A stretch of DNA of 64,000 nucleotides, taken from the NCBI GenBank assembly GCA_020698575.1, contig CM036240.1:21846711-21910710 (forward strand), given 5' to 3'. Made by a program: the position numbers and the translations under genes. The first letter of the stretch is position 1. The number at the start of each line of letters is the position of its first letter. The notes beneath the pieces were generated by a model. That model did no database searches. It saw nothing but the letters and a program-made list of their open reading frames with translations, and was not told the DNA's origin. Below are positions 13,687-25,312 of the stretch, piece after piece. The DNA comes from Bostrychus sinensis (Eukaryota; Chordata; Actinopteri; Gobiiformes; Eleotridae).

Positions 13687-14046
13687 TAGGGCTGGGTACC
13701 ACTAAACTATAGCTCTGTGGTATTGAAGGAAAAGTTACAATACTTCTGGTATGGAAAAAAAAAGATACTTGATACCAAGTTTTAATACCTAGTGGGACCT
13801 TTAATATTCCTTTGCGTGTATGATTCAAATAAATAACACAGAATAAATCAGATACAGGTTCTAAATTACAGATAGAAAATTTGCTCCAAAATTTGTCTTT
13901 TATTCAATATTATTGTGTTTTATTATTATATAAGATTAATTAGTGTACCATAGGTATCAGAAAAAGTATCACTCATGTACTGGTATCAGAAACCAGGTAT
14001 TGTTTAGGTAATGGTATCAAGAAAATCTGAACAGTACCCAGCCCTA
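13687..14046. mobile_element. hAT-like MITE, 360 bp
   Basis: Terminal inverted repeats of 13 bp (TAGGGCTGGGTAC at the left, its exact complement at the right) bound a 360-bp non-coding element. The flanks are CAAATGAT (13679-13686) and CAAAAGAT (14047-14054), an 8-bp target-site duplication with one mismatch. Eight-bp duplications are the hallmark of hAT transposons. The interior has repeated GGTATNNA/TGATACC-like motifs and no coding frame, so the element was mobilised in trans. Confidence 0.8.
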
Positions 14047-14054
14047 CAAAAGAT

Positions 14055-14848
14055 AAAGACATGTTTATTCTGTTTGTAAAGTTGCAGGCCTCAAGGCAAA
14101 AGACAAATATCTGGTGGTAATACATGTCTCCTGAAATATTTATGACTGGAGTGAGTATCATTGGTTGTGGATTTTAACCCTAGAGTCAGACACTGTCACT
14201 GTCACCTTTTTGTCTCTGACACTGAACGCATCAATAATAACAAAAATCTGTCTGATTAGTTGTAAGAAGTAGTGAAACTTGAGTTGTGTACTTCTGTAAT
14301 TACATTGATGCTTTATTTGGCTGCTTGAATTAGAAAATATGATATCATTGTCGATCTCAGCTTCAAGGTCAGTATTATATGATGGAAGATATGAGAAAAT
14401 CCTTGCCAGAACAGATAGGCATCTGCCAAACAAGATTAAAAATGCGAGTAAAAACACATCCCAAGATTACAATTGTTTATGACTTTCCTAAAGCTGAGCT
14501 AGTTGTCCTCTGTGGTACCTCTGCCCTGTGCACAGCAGACACCTCAGTGCCACACGTCCTACTAGTGTCAGCTCTGCACTTTGCCTTGCAAGACCTCTGT
14601 AGCCTCTACTGGGAGGTTTCAATTCTTACTGCAAATACAGGAAGGAAAAGGACGAATCAATGAGATGATGAATACATCTGAATGGAGTGTCAGTCAGTTC
14701 CTTGTCTAATAGCTGTGCAGTGGTCTGTGAGGAGAGGAGGTCATCGAGCTGGAGTCAGACCCAGGCCAGTGTGGTCTGACTCCACTTAAAAGTACTGTTA
14801 CTTTGAAATGAAAACTAACTTGAATAAAATAATAAAGTATAATAAGTA
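14055..14848. other. Intergenic, no gene recognised
   Basis: No family-specific coding or RNA signal was found between the MITE and the SINE. Confidence 0.45.
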
Positions 14849-15122
14849 GTAGGGCAGTAGGTAAAGCCGTTCGCCCACTAACCTAAAGACTGGCAGATCA
14901 AGCCACACTACTAGCATTGTATACTGTTGTTGTGTCCTTGGGCAAGACACTTCACCTGCCTTGCCTGTATGCATGTGTTGTGTAGTTGTGTGTTTGGTGG
15001 TGGTTGGAAAGGCTGTAGGCTCAGAATGGCAGCCACATCTCCATCAGTCTGTCCCAGGGCAGCTGTGGCTACAGAACATGAATAATGCACCTGATTAAAG
15101 ACTAGAAAAGCATTACATAAGA
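14849..15122 (+). repeat. tRNA-derived SINE, about 270 bp
   Basis: The left part reads like a tRNA-derived head (GTAAAGCCGTTCGCCCACTA, then GGCAGATCAAGCC in the B-box place). It is followed by the core GTCCTTGGGCAAGACACTTC and, further on, TGTCCCAGGGCAGCTGTGGC. This arrangement is characteristic of a SINE widespread in teleosts. The core recurs in reverse orientation at 21990-22200. Just beyond, 15180-15260 is a triplet-rich simple-sequence tract. Confidence 0.7.
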
Positions 15123-18100
15123 CTTTTTTTTTCTCCTTTTTTAAGAATAGTAACAGTAAGTAATGGAGTGTAAATGAAGCATTTTTGTTAGGTCTTCTAC
15201 TGCTATTACTACCTCTACAACTGGTAATACAACTGCTACTACAACTGCTTTTACAACTAGAACTGTTCCCAAACCTGCTTCACATCCAGGATCCTCCTCT
15301 GGCAAGTGTGCGAACCACTGTGCCAAACAGCTAAAAGATAATATAATTATTGTTACATTTGTAATTAGATATGTTTAAAAAAAATACTTGAGCAGCAACA
15401 TGGCAGCAACAAGTTATTAAAAACTGCAGTTGTAAAACTGCAAAGTAAATATTAAAGCTTCAGAAAATATACTCAGAAAGTAATTTTTTTATAAAGTGTA
15501 CAAATGTTTCTTGTGATGTTACAGGATTTTCTCATTCTTTTTATGGGAGAAGTTTATCTTATAGTTAAAATGACAATTACTGACAGCAAAACCTTTCTTA
15601 ATATGCCAAATTACCAGACGAATATTGTCAAATAATCCCATCATCTCCTTTAGTGTTAGGTTGGTAAGTGTGTTGGTAAATTATGGCAGCAGCCAATAAT
15701 GAACTGACCCTCCACCCGCTGACCTCAGTCCACCCTGTGTCAGTGAAAAGCTCTTTGTTTGACCATTTACGTCTACTGTGTACACTCCATTCTCTATTTA
15801 TCAACACTCCCCGCTCCCAACGACCTTGGTGTTTCCTTCACTTCATTTATCATTTTAGTAAAAAGAATTTTGTAAACTAAATACAGATGATGCATATTGC
15901 TGGTGATTGATAGCATATATCATTCTGTGTTTCAATTCCACAGCTGTTTTGTGTGTACTATTTGACATAAAGTATAATCACTGCTTTTTCATCAGTTTAG
16001 TACTGGGCCTGATGGATGTCGGTCCACTGCAAATGATTTATTTTAACAGCACACTCTTATAATGACGATGTGTGTTATATTCCCACAGTTACACAGGCAG
16101 TGACAAAACGACAGCTCAGCCAAAAGCTCCTATAGCAGGGTAATAAAATGTTAACCTCTTGGGGACAATGCGGACAAACATAAACTACAGAGTGTTTAAA
16201 GTCAGCAGTTGTCAACAAAACAGAGGCAGCTGGTGGAGCGTATGCACAGCTCTGAGTAGAGTTAACCATGATTTAAGTGGACACCATATGGACTGGGCAA
16301 TGCATGAGATGTCATTTAATGCATTTGGAAGCTCTCTATTGAGTGCGTAAATATTTCAGACAAAGAAGTAACAACTGAACTAAGTTAACAATTACAGCAA
16401 ATAAGATACAGTTGATAAAAACTTTGTTTCTCAACCTCCCAGCTGTTACACCCCAATATTGGTAATAAACTGTAACATTTTGACTCATTACATTACATAA
16501 AACTGAGTAGACCAAATGATCCCGCAATTATCTTGTTCATAATTGCATATTCAATGGTTGTGAGACAGTTCATAACTGATACTGTATACAAGCAAGGTCT
16601 TTTGGCTGCTATCTTCATGGTTTCCACAGAAAAATCATAGCAACATGAAGCTATCAATCAATAAATGAGGTGACTGCTTCGTCTTTTGTGTGTGAAGTGC
16701 TGAAATGATCAGAATAAGTCGGGTGTATGTTCTGGTGACAGTGTATGTGCTTTAGCGTTTTCTGGAGAAGGCAGGGTTTCTCACATGGATCAGTGAAACT
16801 GAGCACTTTCAGCTCTTGAGAAGGTCAGTGTCTCAGCATACAGGATTACTCAAACACGAGTAAATGGAACAAAATACTAGTCCGTTTTTAAGGGGGAAAC
16901 ATGTACATTATGTTTCCTTCAAGGTTTAGCTTTTAATATATAATTCATACATTGCTCTTAGTTTTCCTCAGTTAAAAAACACAAGACATACAGTGCAAGT
17001 TAAATGTCATAGAGGTTAATAAAAAAGTAAATCCAGATGCTCTGAGAAATAGTCCAGGGGGAAAATCCAGACCAATAAGATTTAACCTTGTCAGAAAATA
17101 TAGAATTTTTTTTGCAAATTGCATCTAAAACATTGATGCCTTTTCACAAAGGGTCTTAATTTTGATGTTGTGTTTAGATATTTGTAATTCTTTTTACACA
17201 GTTGTAAAGATAGATAACGACTTTCAGAAATGTATTTTATAACCCTTACTAACTTTTTACAGTATGGCAGTATGAAAACTAAAGTTGTTGGCCTGAGTCA
17301 GTTGTATATGCGAGCCTATTTATTACCTGTGCTACCTGAGGAGCATGAAGTCATGTGTCATTGTTCATTGCACTTTCAAAAGCTATGTGTGCTGAAGAAT
17401 GCGGCTCATTGTACACAGAGCTGCAACACTGATACCATAATTCTTTGCTGTCACTTATCTGTCCATGTAAATACCTGGCCACTGGCTGGCCCTGCAACAC
17501 CCGAGCCACACACAAGCCTGTATGAATGCTGCTGCACGCAAAAGCCCCTCCAGAGACAAGGCTATGTGCGTCATTCCACAGATCAGCCTATTATCCTGGG
17601 CCAAGGGTGGCAGGGACTGCTGAAGTGAGGTACCCAGAAAGGTGATAACAGCAGGCCTGACAATAGGAAAAGAAATGAAAGAGAGATAAAGCATGGTGAT
17701 GGGTGGTGGGGGGTGAAATTCATAGACTGCCAGCCCAAAAGTGTGCAGCCATGTGCAGGTTTAATCCGGTCCCAGAAATGCTGTGGTATAAAATGAATAC
17801 TAATTCATTTAGCATCATCTTAAAAAGTGAATCATACTCAACAGTGAATCACTGAAAAATGTAGAACTACACTGTAAAAGGTGTTAGTCTTAGCACAAAA
17901 AGATTTAGCATACAATATAACACCACTATTAAAAACTGTCCTTTAAAATTCCTGGCTCCGATTGGTGTTCAGGAGCCACACCAAACCTGTAAAAAAAAAG
18001 CCATTACTTTTCAAAAGAGATTATTAACCAACAGACAAACCAACACATGCAAACCATAATCCATAATAAAATCTACTTTAAATTATTGGTTAAATTATGG

Positions 18101-19263
18101 TTCCTAACATGAATTTTGTTTATCATTTTTGCCCATGATGAATTAGAAGTACAGCAGTTTGACACAGAGGCAGATAGAGCGTCATAAGGAGGTCTATGAG
18201 CGTACTTGGATGATGCATCTCTCCAAATGATTTAAAGATGTAATGTTTTTATTGTGCCACTCAAAAACATGGATCATAGATGAAAAAATCACAGGGTCAC
18301 TTTTATTTGTCCTGGTTTTTGAGTCCACTCTGAGTGCACTCTGAGTAACGGGATTTCATGAATTGAGTTGCTCATAATGAAAAGTATTTGAGATGTTAGA
18401 TAGAGAGAGAGAGAGAAGAAAAAAGACACAACCTGATTATGGAACAAATAAAACTATTAAAGCTCCGCTAGATTGTAAATTGTAGTAGATAATAACAGCA
18501 TTGGGGACTGTAATCAACCTAAACTAAAGTCTGCTATGTGTGACTGAAAAAGGGAACAGTTTCGCAAGTCTTGAATATTGGAAATTGCCTTGAAGTGTTA
18601 CATGGGGAAACAAATCCCATAAGGGTGACATCTGACAAAATAAAAAGGTATTTGGGGATTTAGTTTTGCAATTGCATGGTACAGTTTGCGTTAGCTGGCA
18701 TAGGCTATACTTTTAACTTGTCTGAGGGAGTGTCATGTTAGGCTCTTTCTAATGATTATTTTAAGTCATTTAGTTAGAGAGTAGACAGTGGACTATTTAC
18801 CATAGATACAGTCGGCAATTATGGGAACCAACAAAAACAGCATCCAATTACACTGTGGGGGAAAACACACAATTTGCGACCATGCCAGAAAGACTAACAA
18901 ATGCTGAATTTAACTTTTATATTTTATAGAATAAAGACACAGAGACAAATTCAAGAACACAGTGGTTGAATGGTCCAAGTTTGTGCATAAAATATTTATT
19001 AATGTAAATTTGTTGATGAGATTGATGATTTGTTGGTGTGTTTTGAGGAATTATGGCTTAACGGGCTGCCAACAAACTGCATTTGCAGGACTCATTTAGC
19101 CTGATTGTTCTGCCAGTCTTTAAACATACAGACATACAGAATTACTCACTAAATATGCAAATAATCCATTAATAAAGTCTGAAAAGAATGAAAAAGCAGC
19201 ATTTCCAAATGGGTAAATTTTTTTGTTTTTTGACTGTATCTGTTGTTTTGCTTAGGAATCATA
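15123..19263. other. Intergenic, no gene recognised
   Basis: Four kilobases with only short open frames lacking homology or splice logic. A GA-dinucleotide run lies near 18401-18420. Nothing else was supportable by eye. Confidence 0.45.
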
Positions 19264-20520
19264 TGTCCATCCATCTTCTTCCACTTATCCGGGACCTAAC
19301 CAGGTATCCCCGGACCTCCCTCTCCCTGGACACTTCCTCCAGGTCCACCTCCACAGGGAGGCGTCCAGGAGGCATTCGGAGCAGATGCTCAAGCCACCTC
19401 TACTGGCCCCTCTAGATGTGGAGGAGCAGCGGCTCTACACCGAGCCCCTCCCGGGTAACCAAGCTCCTCACCCTATCTCTAAGGGAGCACCCAGCCACCC
19501 TGTGGAGGAAACTCATTTCAGCCACTTGCATCCGGGATCTTGTCCTTTCAGTCATGACCCAAACTTCATGACCATAGGTAAGAGTAGGAACGTAGATCGA
19601 CCGGCTCAGCTCCTTCTTCATCACAACAGACTGATAGAACGACTGCATTACTGCAGATGCTGCACCGATCCACCTGTCAATCTCTCGCTCCATCCTTCCC
19701 TCACTTAAACTCCTCCACTTGAGGCAAGAACTCTCCTCCAACCTGGAGAGGGCAAGCCACCCTTTTCCGTTTGAGAACAATGGCCTCGGACTTGGAGGTG
19801 CTGATTCTCATCCCAGCCACTTCACAGTCGGCTGCAAACCGTCCCAGTGCACACTGAAGGTCCTGGTTTGATGAAGCCAACAGGACTTAGAACTTACTGC
19901 CGGCAATGCAAACCATACTCCTGCTCCTTTCCTACAGGGCCCGGACAGCCCTTAGCAGATTGCCTCAGTCCCCGTACTCCAAAAAATACATGTGGACTGG
20001 TTGGGCAAATTCCCATGAACCCTTGAGCACCTGATAGAAAATGCTGGTCCAGTGTTCCACGATCGGGACAAAAACAGCATTATTGTTCCTTGATCCGAGG
20101 TTTGACCATTGGCCGAATTTTCCTTTCCAGCACCCTGGAATAGACTTTCCCGGGGAGGCTGAGAAGTGTGATCCCCTGTAGTTGGAACACACCCTCTGGT
20201 CCTCCTTCTTGAAAAGAGGGACCACCACCCCGGTCTGCCAGTCCAGAGGCACACACCCCGACTGCTACACAGTGCTGCAGAGGCGTGTTGAAAGACTCAG
20301 GGCGGCTCTCATCCAACCCCGGTACCCTGCCACTGAGGAGCTTTTTGACCACCTTGGTGATTTCAGCTTGTGTGATAGTCGAGACCACCCCTGCATCCCC
20401 AGCCCCTGCTTTTTCAACGGAAGGAGATTCTCCAAGTATTCTTTCCCTATTCCTTTTTGTCTCATTACTGATCTTTCCTGAAAATGTCATAAAAATTTGA
20501 CCATTACATTTTGAGCTCAC
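19264..20520 (-). mobile_element. Rex3-like (RTE) LINE, degenerate
   Basis: Reverse-transcriptase fragments read on the minus strand in several frames. From 5' to 3' they are SITQAE-like, GRVPGLDESRPE, DWQTGVVVPLF, GITLLSLPGKVYSRVLERKI, SKSEAMVL-like and SIYVPTLTYGHEVWVMTERT, ending EGLGVEPLLLHI near 19410. The WQTGVVV block and a 3' end in GATG-type repeats (19264-19275) point to the Rex3 family. The copy is 5'-truncated, frameshifted and internally deleted around 19870-19980, where the catalytic FADD segment should be. It cannot encode a working enzyme. Confidence 0.8.
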
Positions 20521-20536
20521 TAGCTAAAAAGGCAGC

Positions 20537-20582
20537 CAACAAACAAACAAACAAACAAACAAACAAACAAACAAACAACAAA
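20537..20582. repeat. (AAAC)n microsatellite
   Basis: About eleven tandem AAAC units directly beyond the 5' side of the LINE fragment. Confidence 0.9.
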
Positions 20583-21359
20583 ACCCTTGGTGGAGTTAGA
20601 TTAAATTTACTTGAGTATAGTCTTGCTACACTACCACCTCTCATAATGAAATCCCTTTAATTTGTCTAGACTTGCCCAATCTTCACTCACTCGACATTAT
20701 TTACGCCTAACTTGTTGCAGCGCTAACTCAGTTTCCCCATGTTCTCACTTTCTAATTCACTCCACCTGACCTCCAATCTCCGTCCGAACACAGCGCACAG
20801 GTTGTAACTCAAACGTAATGTGTTTTTGAGCAAGTGGCTTCTGCACACGCTCCGAGACAGGTTCTGCCAGATAAGAGAACAGCTCAGCATGGATTAAGAG
20901 ATCTCTAAGCTGGGCTGAAGGAGGGTGTCCCGGTCCGAGAGGCAAAAATTACAGTCAGGACATCTGCTTTTGCCTGCTCTAGCCATGTGAGTGCTGGAGA
21001 GAGAGGGAGGGGTCTGACTTCTGCACCAAAGCCTAAAAAGGAAAGCGTGAGCTGGGGTCAAAAGGTTGGCCATCTTAATTTAAACAATGTGTTGTGTTCC
21101 TGTCTGTCTTTCCTGTGATGTCACTTCAAAGTAGAGGAGAAGAAATGTCAGCTGTAGCAGAACAACAAACCTATTTCACATAGAAATACTAACTAGGCTA
21201 CTTACTTTTAAATCATCCAATTACTACACACAAAAACTGTTTTGGAGGCAACAATAATTTAAAAACAAACAAAAAAATAGTGTTTTCAGGCTATAAGCAA
21301 TCAAAGAGGGCAGACCTCTACCAAAGCGTTGGTCTTTTCTTACAATAGATATAACACGA
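20583..21359. other. Intergenic, no gene recognised
   Basis: No supportable gene or repeat was identified in this stretch. Confidence 0.45.
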
Positions 21360-21432
21360 AGACTTTGGCTCAAATGTTGGATCCTCTGGTTCAGGGGTAA
21401 ATGCTCTAACCATTGAGCCACAAAGCCACTAA
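21360..21432 (-). repeat. tRNA-like sequence (SINE head or tRNA relic)
   Basis: On the minus strand the order is TGTGGCTCAATGGTTAGAGC (A-box-like D arm), a CCTGAACCAGAGG anticodon-arm-like stretch, then a weakened B box (GGATCCAACATTTGAG). The acceptor stem does not pair convincingly, so a functional tRNA gene is unlikely. Confidence 0.45.
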
Positions 21433-21989
21433 TTAATACCTGGTTCATGACGGCAATCCGGATGAAGATTGAGGTAATAATTTGTTCCTCTCCTGCCCAT
21501 TTGTGGCTGGAATTAACATTTTTGTGACAGTTGGGCTATCCCTACCTGGCATAATACAGAATCCTTCAAAAATTGCCTGGATCCCGATGTTGTATCTAAA
21601 TCTGCCCAGAGTAGTAAGCTAAGTTTAGCTAAGCTAGGTTACTGCTGTCTGTTCTACCTTTTTAATGTAATGAAAATGCTTGCATCACGTAAGGTCAGAG
21701 TAGCGGAGTACAAATTATCAGATGTAGCAGAACAGCCAAGAAAATATGGCATAATTTTACTTCAAATAAAACAAAATAATCAAATTGTACATATTATAAA
21801 ATTATTCAGTAATTCACTTAATCTGCTTTTTGGAAATGGGAACTGAATCAAATAGTTTGTGGTATCACAGTCTCACTGCAAAAGACACCCAATAAAAATG
21901 TATTGAAATAGATGTTTTTGTCTCATTTGCCATTGTTTCATTTTAGTGATGGATAGTCACTAGATACTTTTTCAGCTGCTCCTTTACTG

Positions 21990-22200
21990 GTTGGTAAATT
22001 AATCACATGGTGATTTGTTTTTTACACCGAATGCTCTTCCTGATGCAACCAGCGTCGGTAAAGTGCCTTGCCCAAAGACACAATAGCAGTATGCAGTATG
22101 TATGTATGTATGTATGTATGTATGTATGTATCAGAGCAGGAATTGAGCCACCAACCCTCTGGTTAGTGGGTGACCCCCATAAACTCCTATGCTCCCCACA
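21990..22200 (-). repeat. tRNA-derived SINE with internal (TATG)n
   Basis: Read on the minus strand, this has the head CACCCACTAACCAGAGGGTT, a B-box-like GGTGGCTCAATTCC and the core TTTGGGCAAGGCACTTTACC. This is the same family as the copy at 14849-15122, in the opposite direction. A run of about eight TATG units (22095-22130) interrupts it at the point where the other copy has a short ATAC-like stretch. Confidence 0.65.
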
Positions 22201-24809
22201 TTATACACTAGTAACAGTGTTAACAGTAGTGCTAATAGTGGTAAAATGATAGTAGTAGTAAGAGTGGTATAAGTAGCTGTTGAAGGAGTAATAGTAGTAA
22301 TATTAGTAAAAGCATAAGTAGTTAGTAGTTAGTTTCTACCTAATTGTGTTGAGTGCTTTTAATTCTCCTTGAGTAATAATATTTTTACAGTACTTGAGTA
22401 CAGATTTTAAGTAAACGTCTGTTTTCCCTGTGCATAAATCATAAATCAAAACAAATATATTACAGATGATTCTTCTCACACACTCCCAGGATTTACTCTG
22501 CCTCTGAAATGTCTATCCCAATATGGGCAGTAACAGCTTTCAGATTTACAACATTGAATGGCTTATGCAGGAGAGACAAAAGGAACACCATGTACTGAAA
22601 ACACGGCACATGTCCAGGTACCATTACTTTTGTGTGTGGGTCTACCTCACTCTCACTGAGGGTAATTAAATTTTTATAAGAACAGGTTTCCCTCTGGTGA
22701 GCCTGCTTTATAATTAACTAAAATACAATGTGATTTGTGGGCTGTACTCTGCACAATGCCCACTGCAGCTGTCTTCCACTCAGACTTTAAAGATTACTGT
22801 AAGAGGTGCCCAGTGTAAAACAACAACAGCAACAACACATGTAATAGCTGATGTTTTGTTTCTCAAATGTGAATATTCTCCTAGGGAAAATTAAAAATTA
22901 AAAGCATCCCTTGAAAAAAAAAAAAAAAAAAAAAAAGAATGGTGCCATCTAAACAGGTCACAATGGAGGAATTATTGATAGCTACTGAATATCCCAAATG
23001 ATCAGTAATCAAGATAGTTTTGGCAGCTGCACATGTGTAATGTCAGAGCCTGGTAAAAAGAAAATGAGCATGTCAACATTCAGCTGGCTTCTTTAATGTA
23101 GCAATTAGCATTATAATTAGCATACGAGGAAAGGGCTAAACAATATCTGTTGTTTAATTTTTGTATTATGCTAGTTATAGAAATCGGGTGAAACACAATA
23201 GTTTGTTAGTGCTGGCGTAGATTTACTTAGACTTGAGAAAAAGCTTCTTTGATGGAATTACTTGTGGAAGAGTCTATAGCTGCAAGGCATGCCAAATATA
23301 ATCGTGTAGAGCTTGGTTACCAATTTGTTTCCTCTAACTTGGCCAATCACACCTTTCTTGTAACATTTGGGCTTCATGCAATCTGTTTGTGTAATTGCCC
23401 CAGTCCAACAGCAGCATTATTTAGCCTATATGCTGTAAATGTATCCTATCCTTTATCTTTGAATGATTGTATTTAAAGATTTTGTTCCATTCAGACCAGA
23501 CACGTTTGGGATAGAATAGAGAAAGCATTACAATGGCTGATGACGAGACTTTTAATCATCTACCAATCCCAATGGCAGCTGTTTACATTTTGGGGCATGC
23601 TTGTATAGGATTTGGCCACCAGAGATAAATTTGTGTGTCCACAACAACCTTGCACAACCTTGGACAACACTTGCAATTACAGTTAAAGCAGCACAATGTA
23701 ACTTTTGCTCCCTCTCTGGTTAACAAGACTCCAGAAGCAATCATTTAGACAACCATATTAACGGAAAATGTTGTGCGTATGTAATAGAGTGCAGTTTTAG
23801 TTTTCTGAAAGTACCTTAAGTAATGACTCTAGTTACATAGTCGGGACAATAAGGAGAAGCACTCAGGTGTCGAGGAAGAGGCAGCTTGTCCTGAAGCTTG
23901 GATCTACTCAAATTATTTCTGATGCATTATTTTAAGGTCCAAATGCCACAAAGTGTTGATTCAAAGCTGTCTTGTGTGATATGTTTAATGTACATCGTTT
24001 CAATAGTAATAACATTTCACTAATACTGTATCTGGAGGCGTACTTGCAGTGTTGTTGTATTGTTTTTCATTAGTTGCTAGGTCTGTTGTGTGATAAAAGC
24101 AACCGGCTGATAACTCACACTTTCCCCTGCACCAGACCACCCACTGCTCACTTTACTGATTAACCTCAGATTAACCATAGCACAAAACTCTCTTTATTTC
24201 ATCTTGTTCTTTATCTACCCGTATCACTGTGTCTTGCTTGTAAATGTCAGCCACTTAGAGCAAGGGAGGTAAATATCTGAGAGAGCAAAAGCAAAGTGAG
24301 TGGAGTGACCTGCCACACAGCACCGCAGCATCTGCTCATCCAGCTTAGAGCGCACAAGTCAGAGTCAGACCATGCCATTTATAGCCATGAGATAAGACCT
24401 CCAGCCTCCACACTCTCCAAATCACTGCGATTGTGCTTCTTATAATGAAGCTAATAGTACTCCTTTCGAACTTTTTCAACATATCCAGCTATAGCGGCCG
24501 TGACGTCAGTCTGAGAAGTAGCAGACCATTTCCCAAGAAAGTTTCCCCATCCTCCTACACTATATGAGTCAAATATCATTATCCCAGCGTGATGCTCTCT
24601 GTATGTAATTAGTGCTAGGTGCATGGTGACATTTAAGCAGATTTAATGATGTTTTGAAAGCATGAGGAAGAAGGTGGTCGAATTATTTTCTACACTGGAG
24701 TGACAGTATAAATGTCCTGCTTGAAGGTGATGTGGGTGGCTGAATACAACCTAATGACATATCATTTTTTCAGCAACCACAGGGCGTCTGTTCACAGGTA
24801 AGATGCCCA
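22201..24809. other. Intergenic, no gene recognised
   Basis: No coding gene was seen. It contains a poly-A run (22913-22937) and a perfect CRE palindrome TGACGTCA at 24501-24508, next to a CpG-bearing GCGGCCG. The significance of the CRE is unknown. Confidence 0.45.
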
Positions 24810-25312
24810 TACACTGATCATACACTGATTTTTAGTGGGTTGCCTAATATGCAGCCCCATACACAGCAAACTGTGATGCACTGCGTATTCCGACACCTTT
24901 CTATCAGAACAGCATTACCTTCTTCAGCAATTTGACCTACAGTCACTTATCTATTGGATCAGACCACCCAGGCCAGCCCTCACTATCCATGTCCATCACC
25001 TCTTATCATTATCAATTCATCACTGTTCCTTCCTTGGACCACTTTTAATAGATACAGACCACTGCAGACTGGGAACATTACACAAGAGCTGCAGTTTTGT
25101 AGATGCTCTCGCCCAGCTGTCCAGCCATCACAGTTGTCAAACAGACTCAAATCCTTATGCTTGCCCATTATACTGCTACTGACACATTAACTTTTACAAC
25201 AAAATATGAATTTGCTGCTTAATATATCCAAATAACAGGTGCCATGATGAAGAGATAATGTTTTTCACTTCACACCTGTCAGTGGTCATAATGTTATTCC
25301 TGATTGGTGTAT
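24810..25312 (-). mobile_element. Internally deleted Tc1/mariner-like element
   Basis: The right end (ATAACATTATGACC-type, complement of 25290-25311) and the left end ACACTGATCA (24811-24820) resemble the termini of a very common fish Tc1-like transposon. On the minus strand the N-terminal third of the transposase is recognisable: MGKHKDLS from 25168, then frameshifted pieces such as SDRKVSEY near 24900. The catalytic two-thirds are gone. About 500 bp remain. Confidence 0.7.

Noticed and set aside
17230..17628. 132-codon plus-strand open frame
   Set aside because: No domain, no flanking splice logic and no family resemblance; treated as chance.
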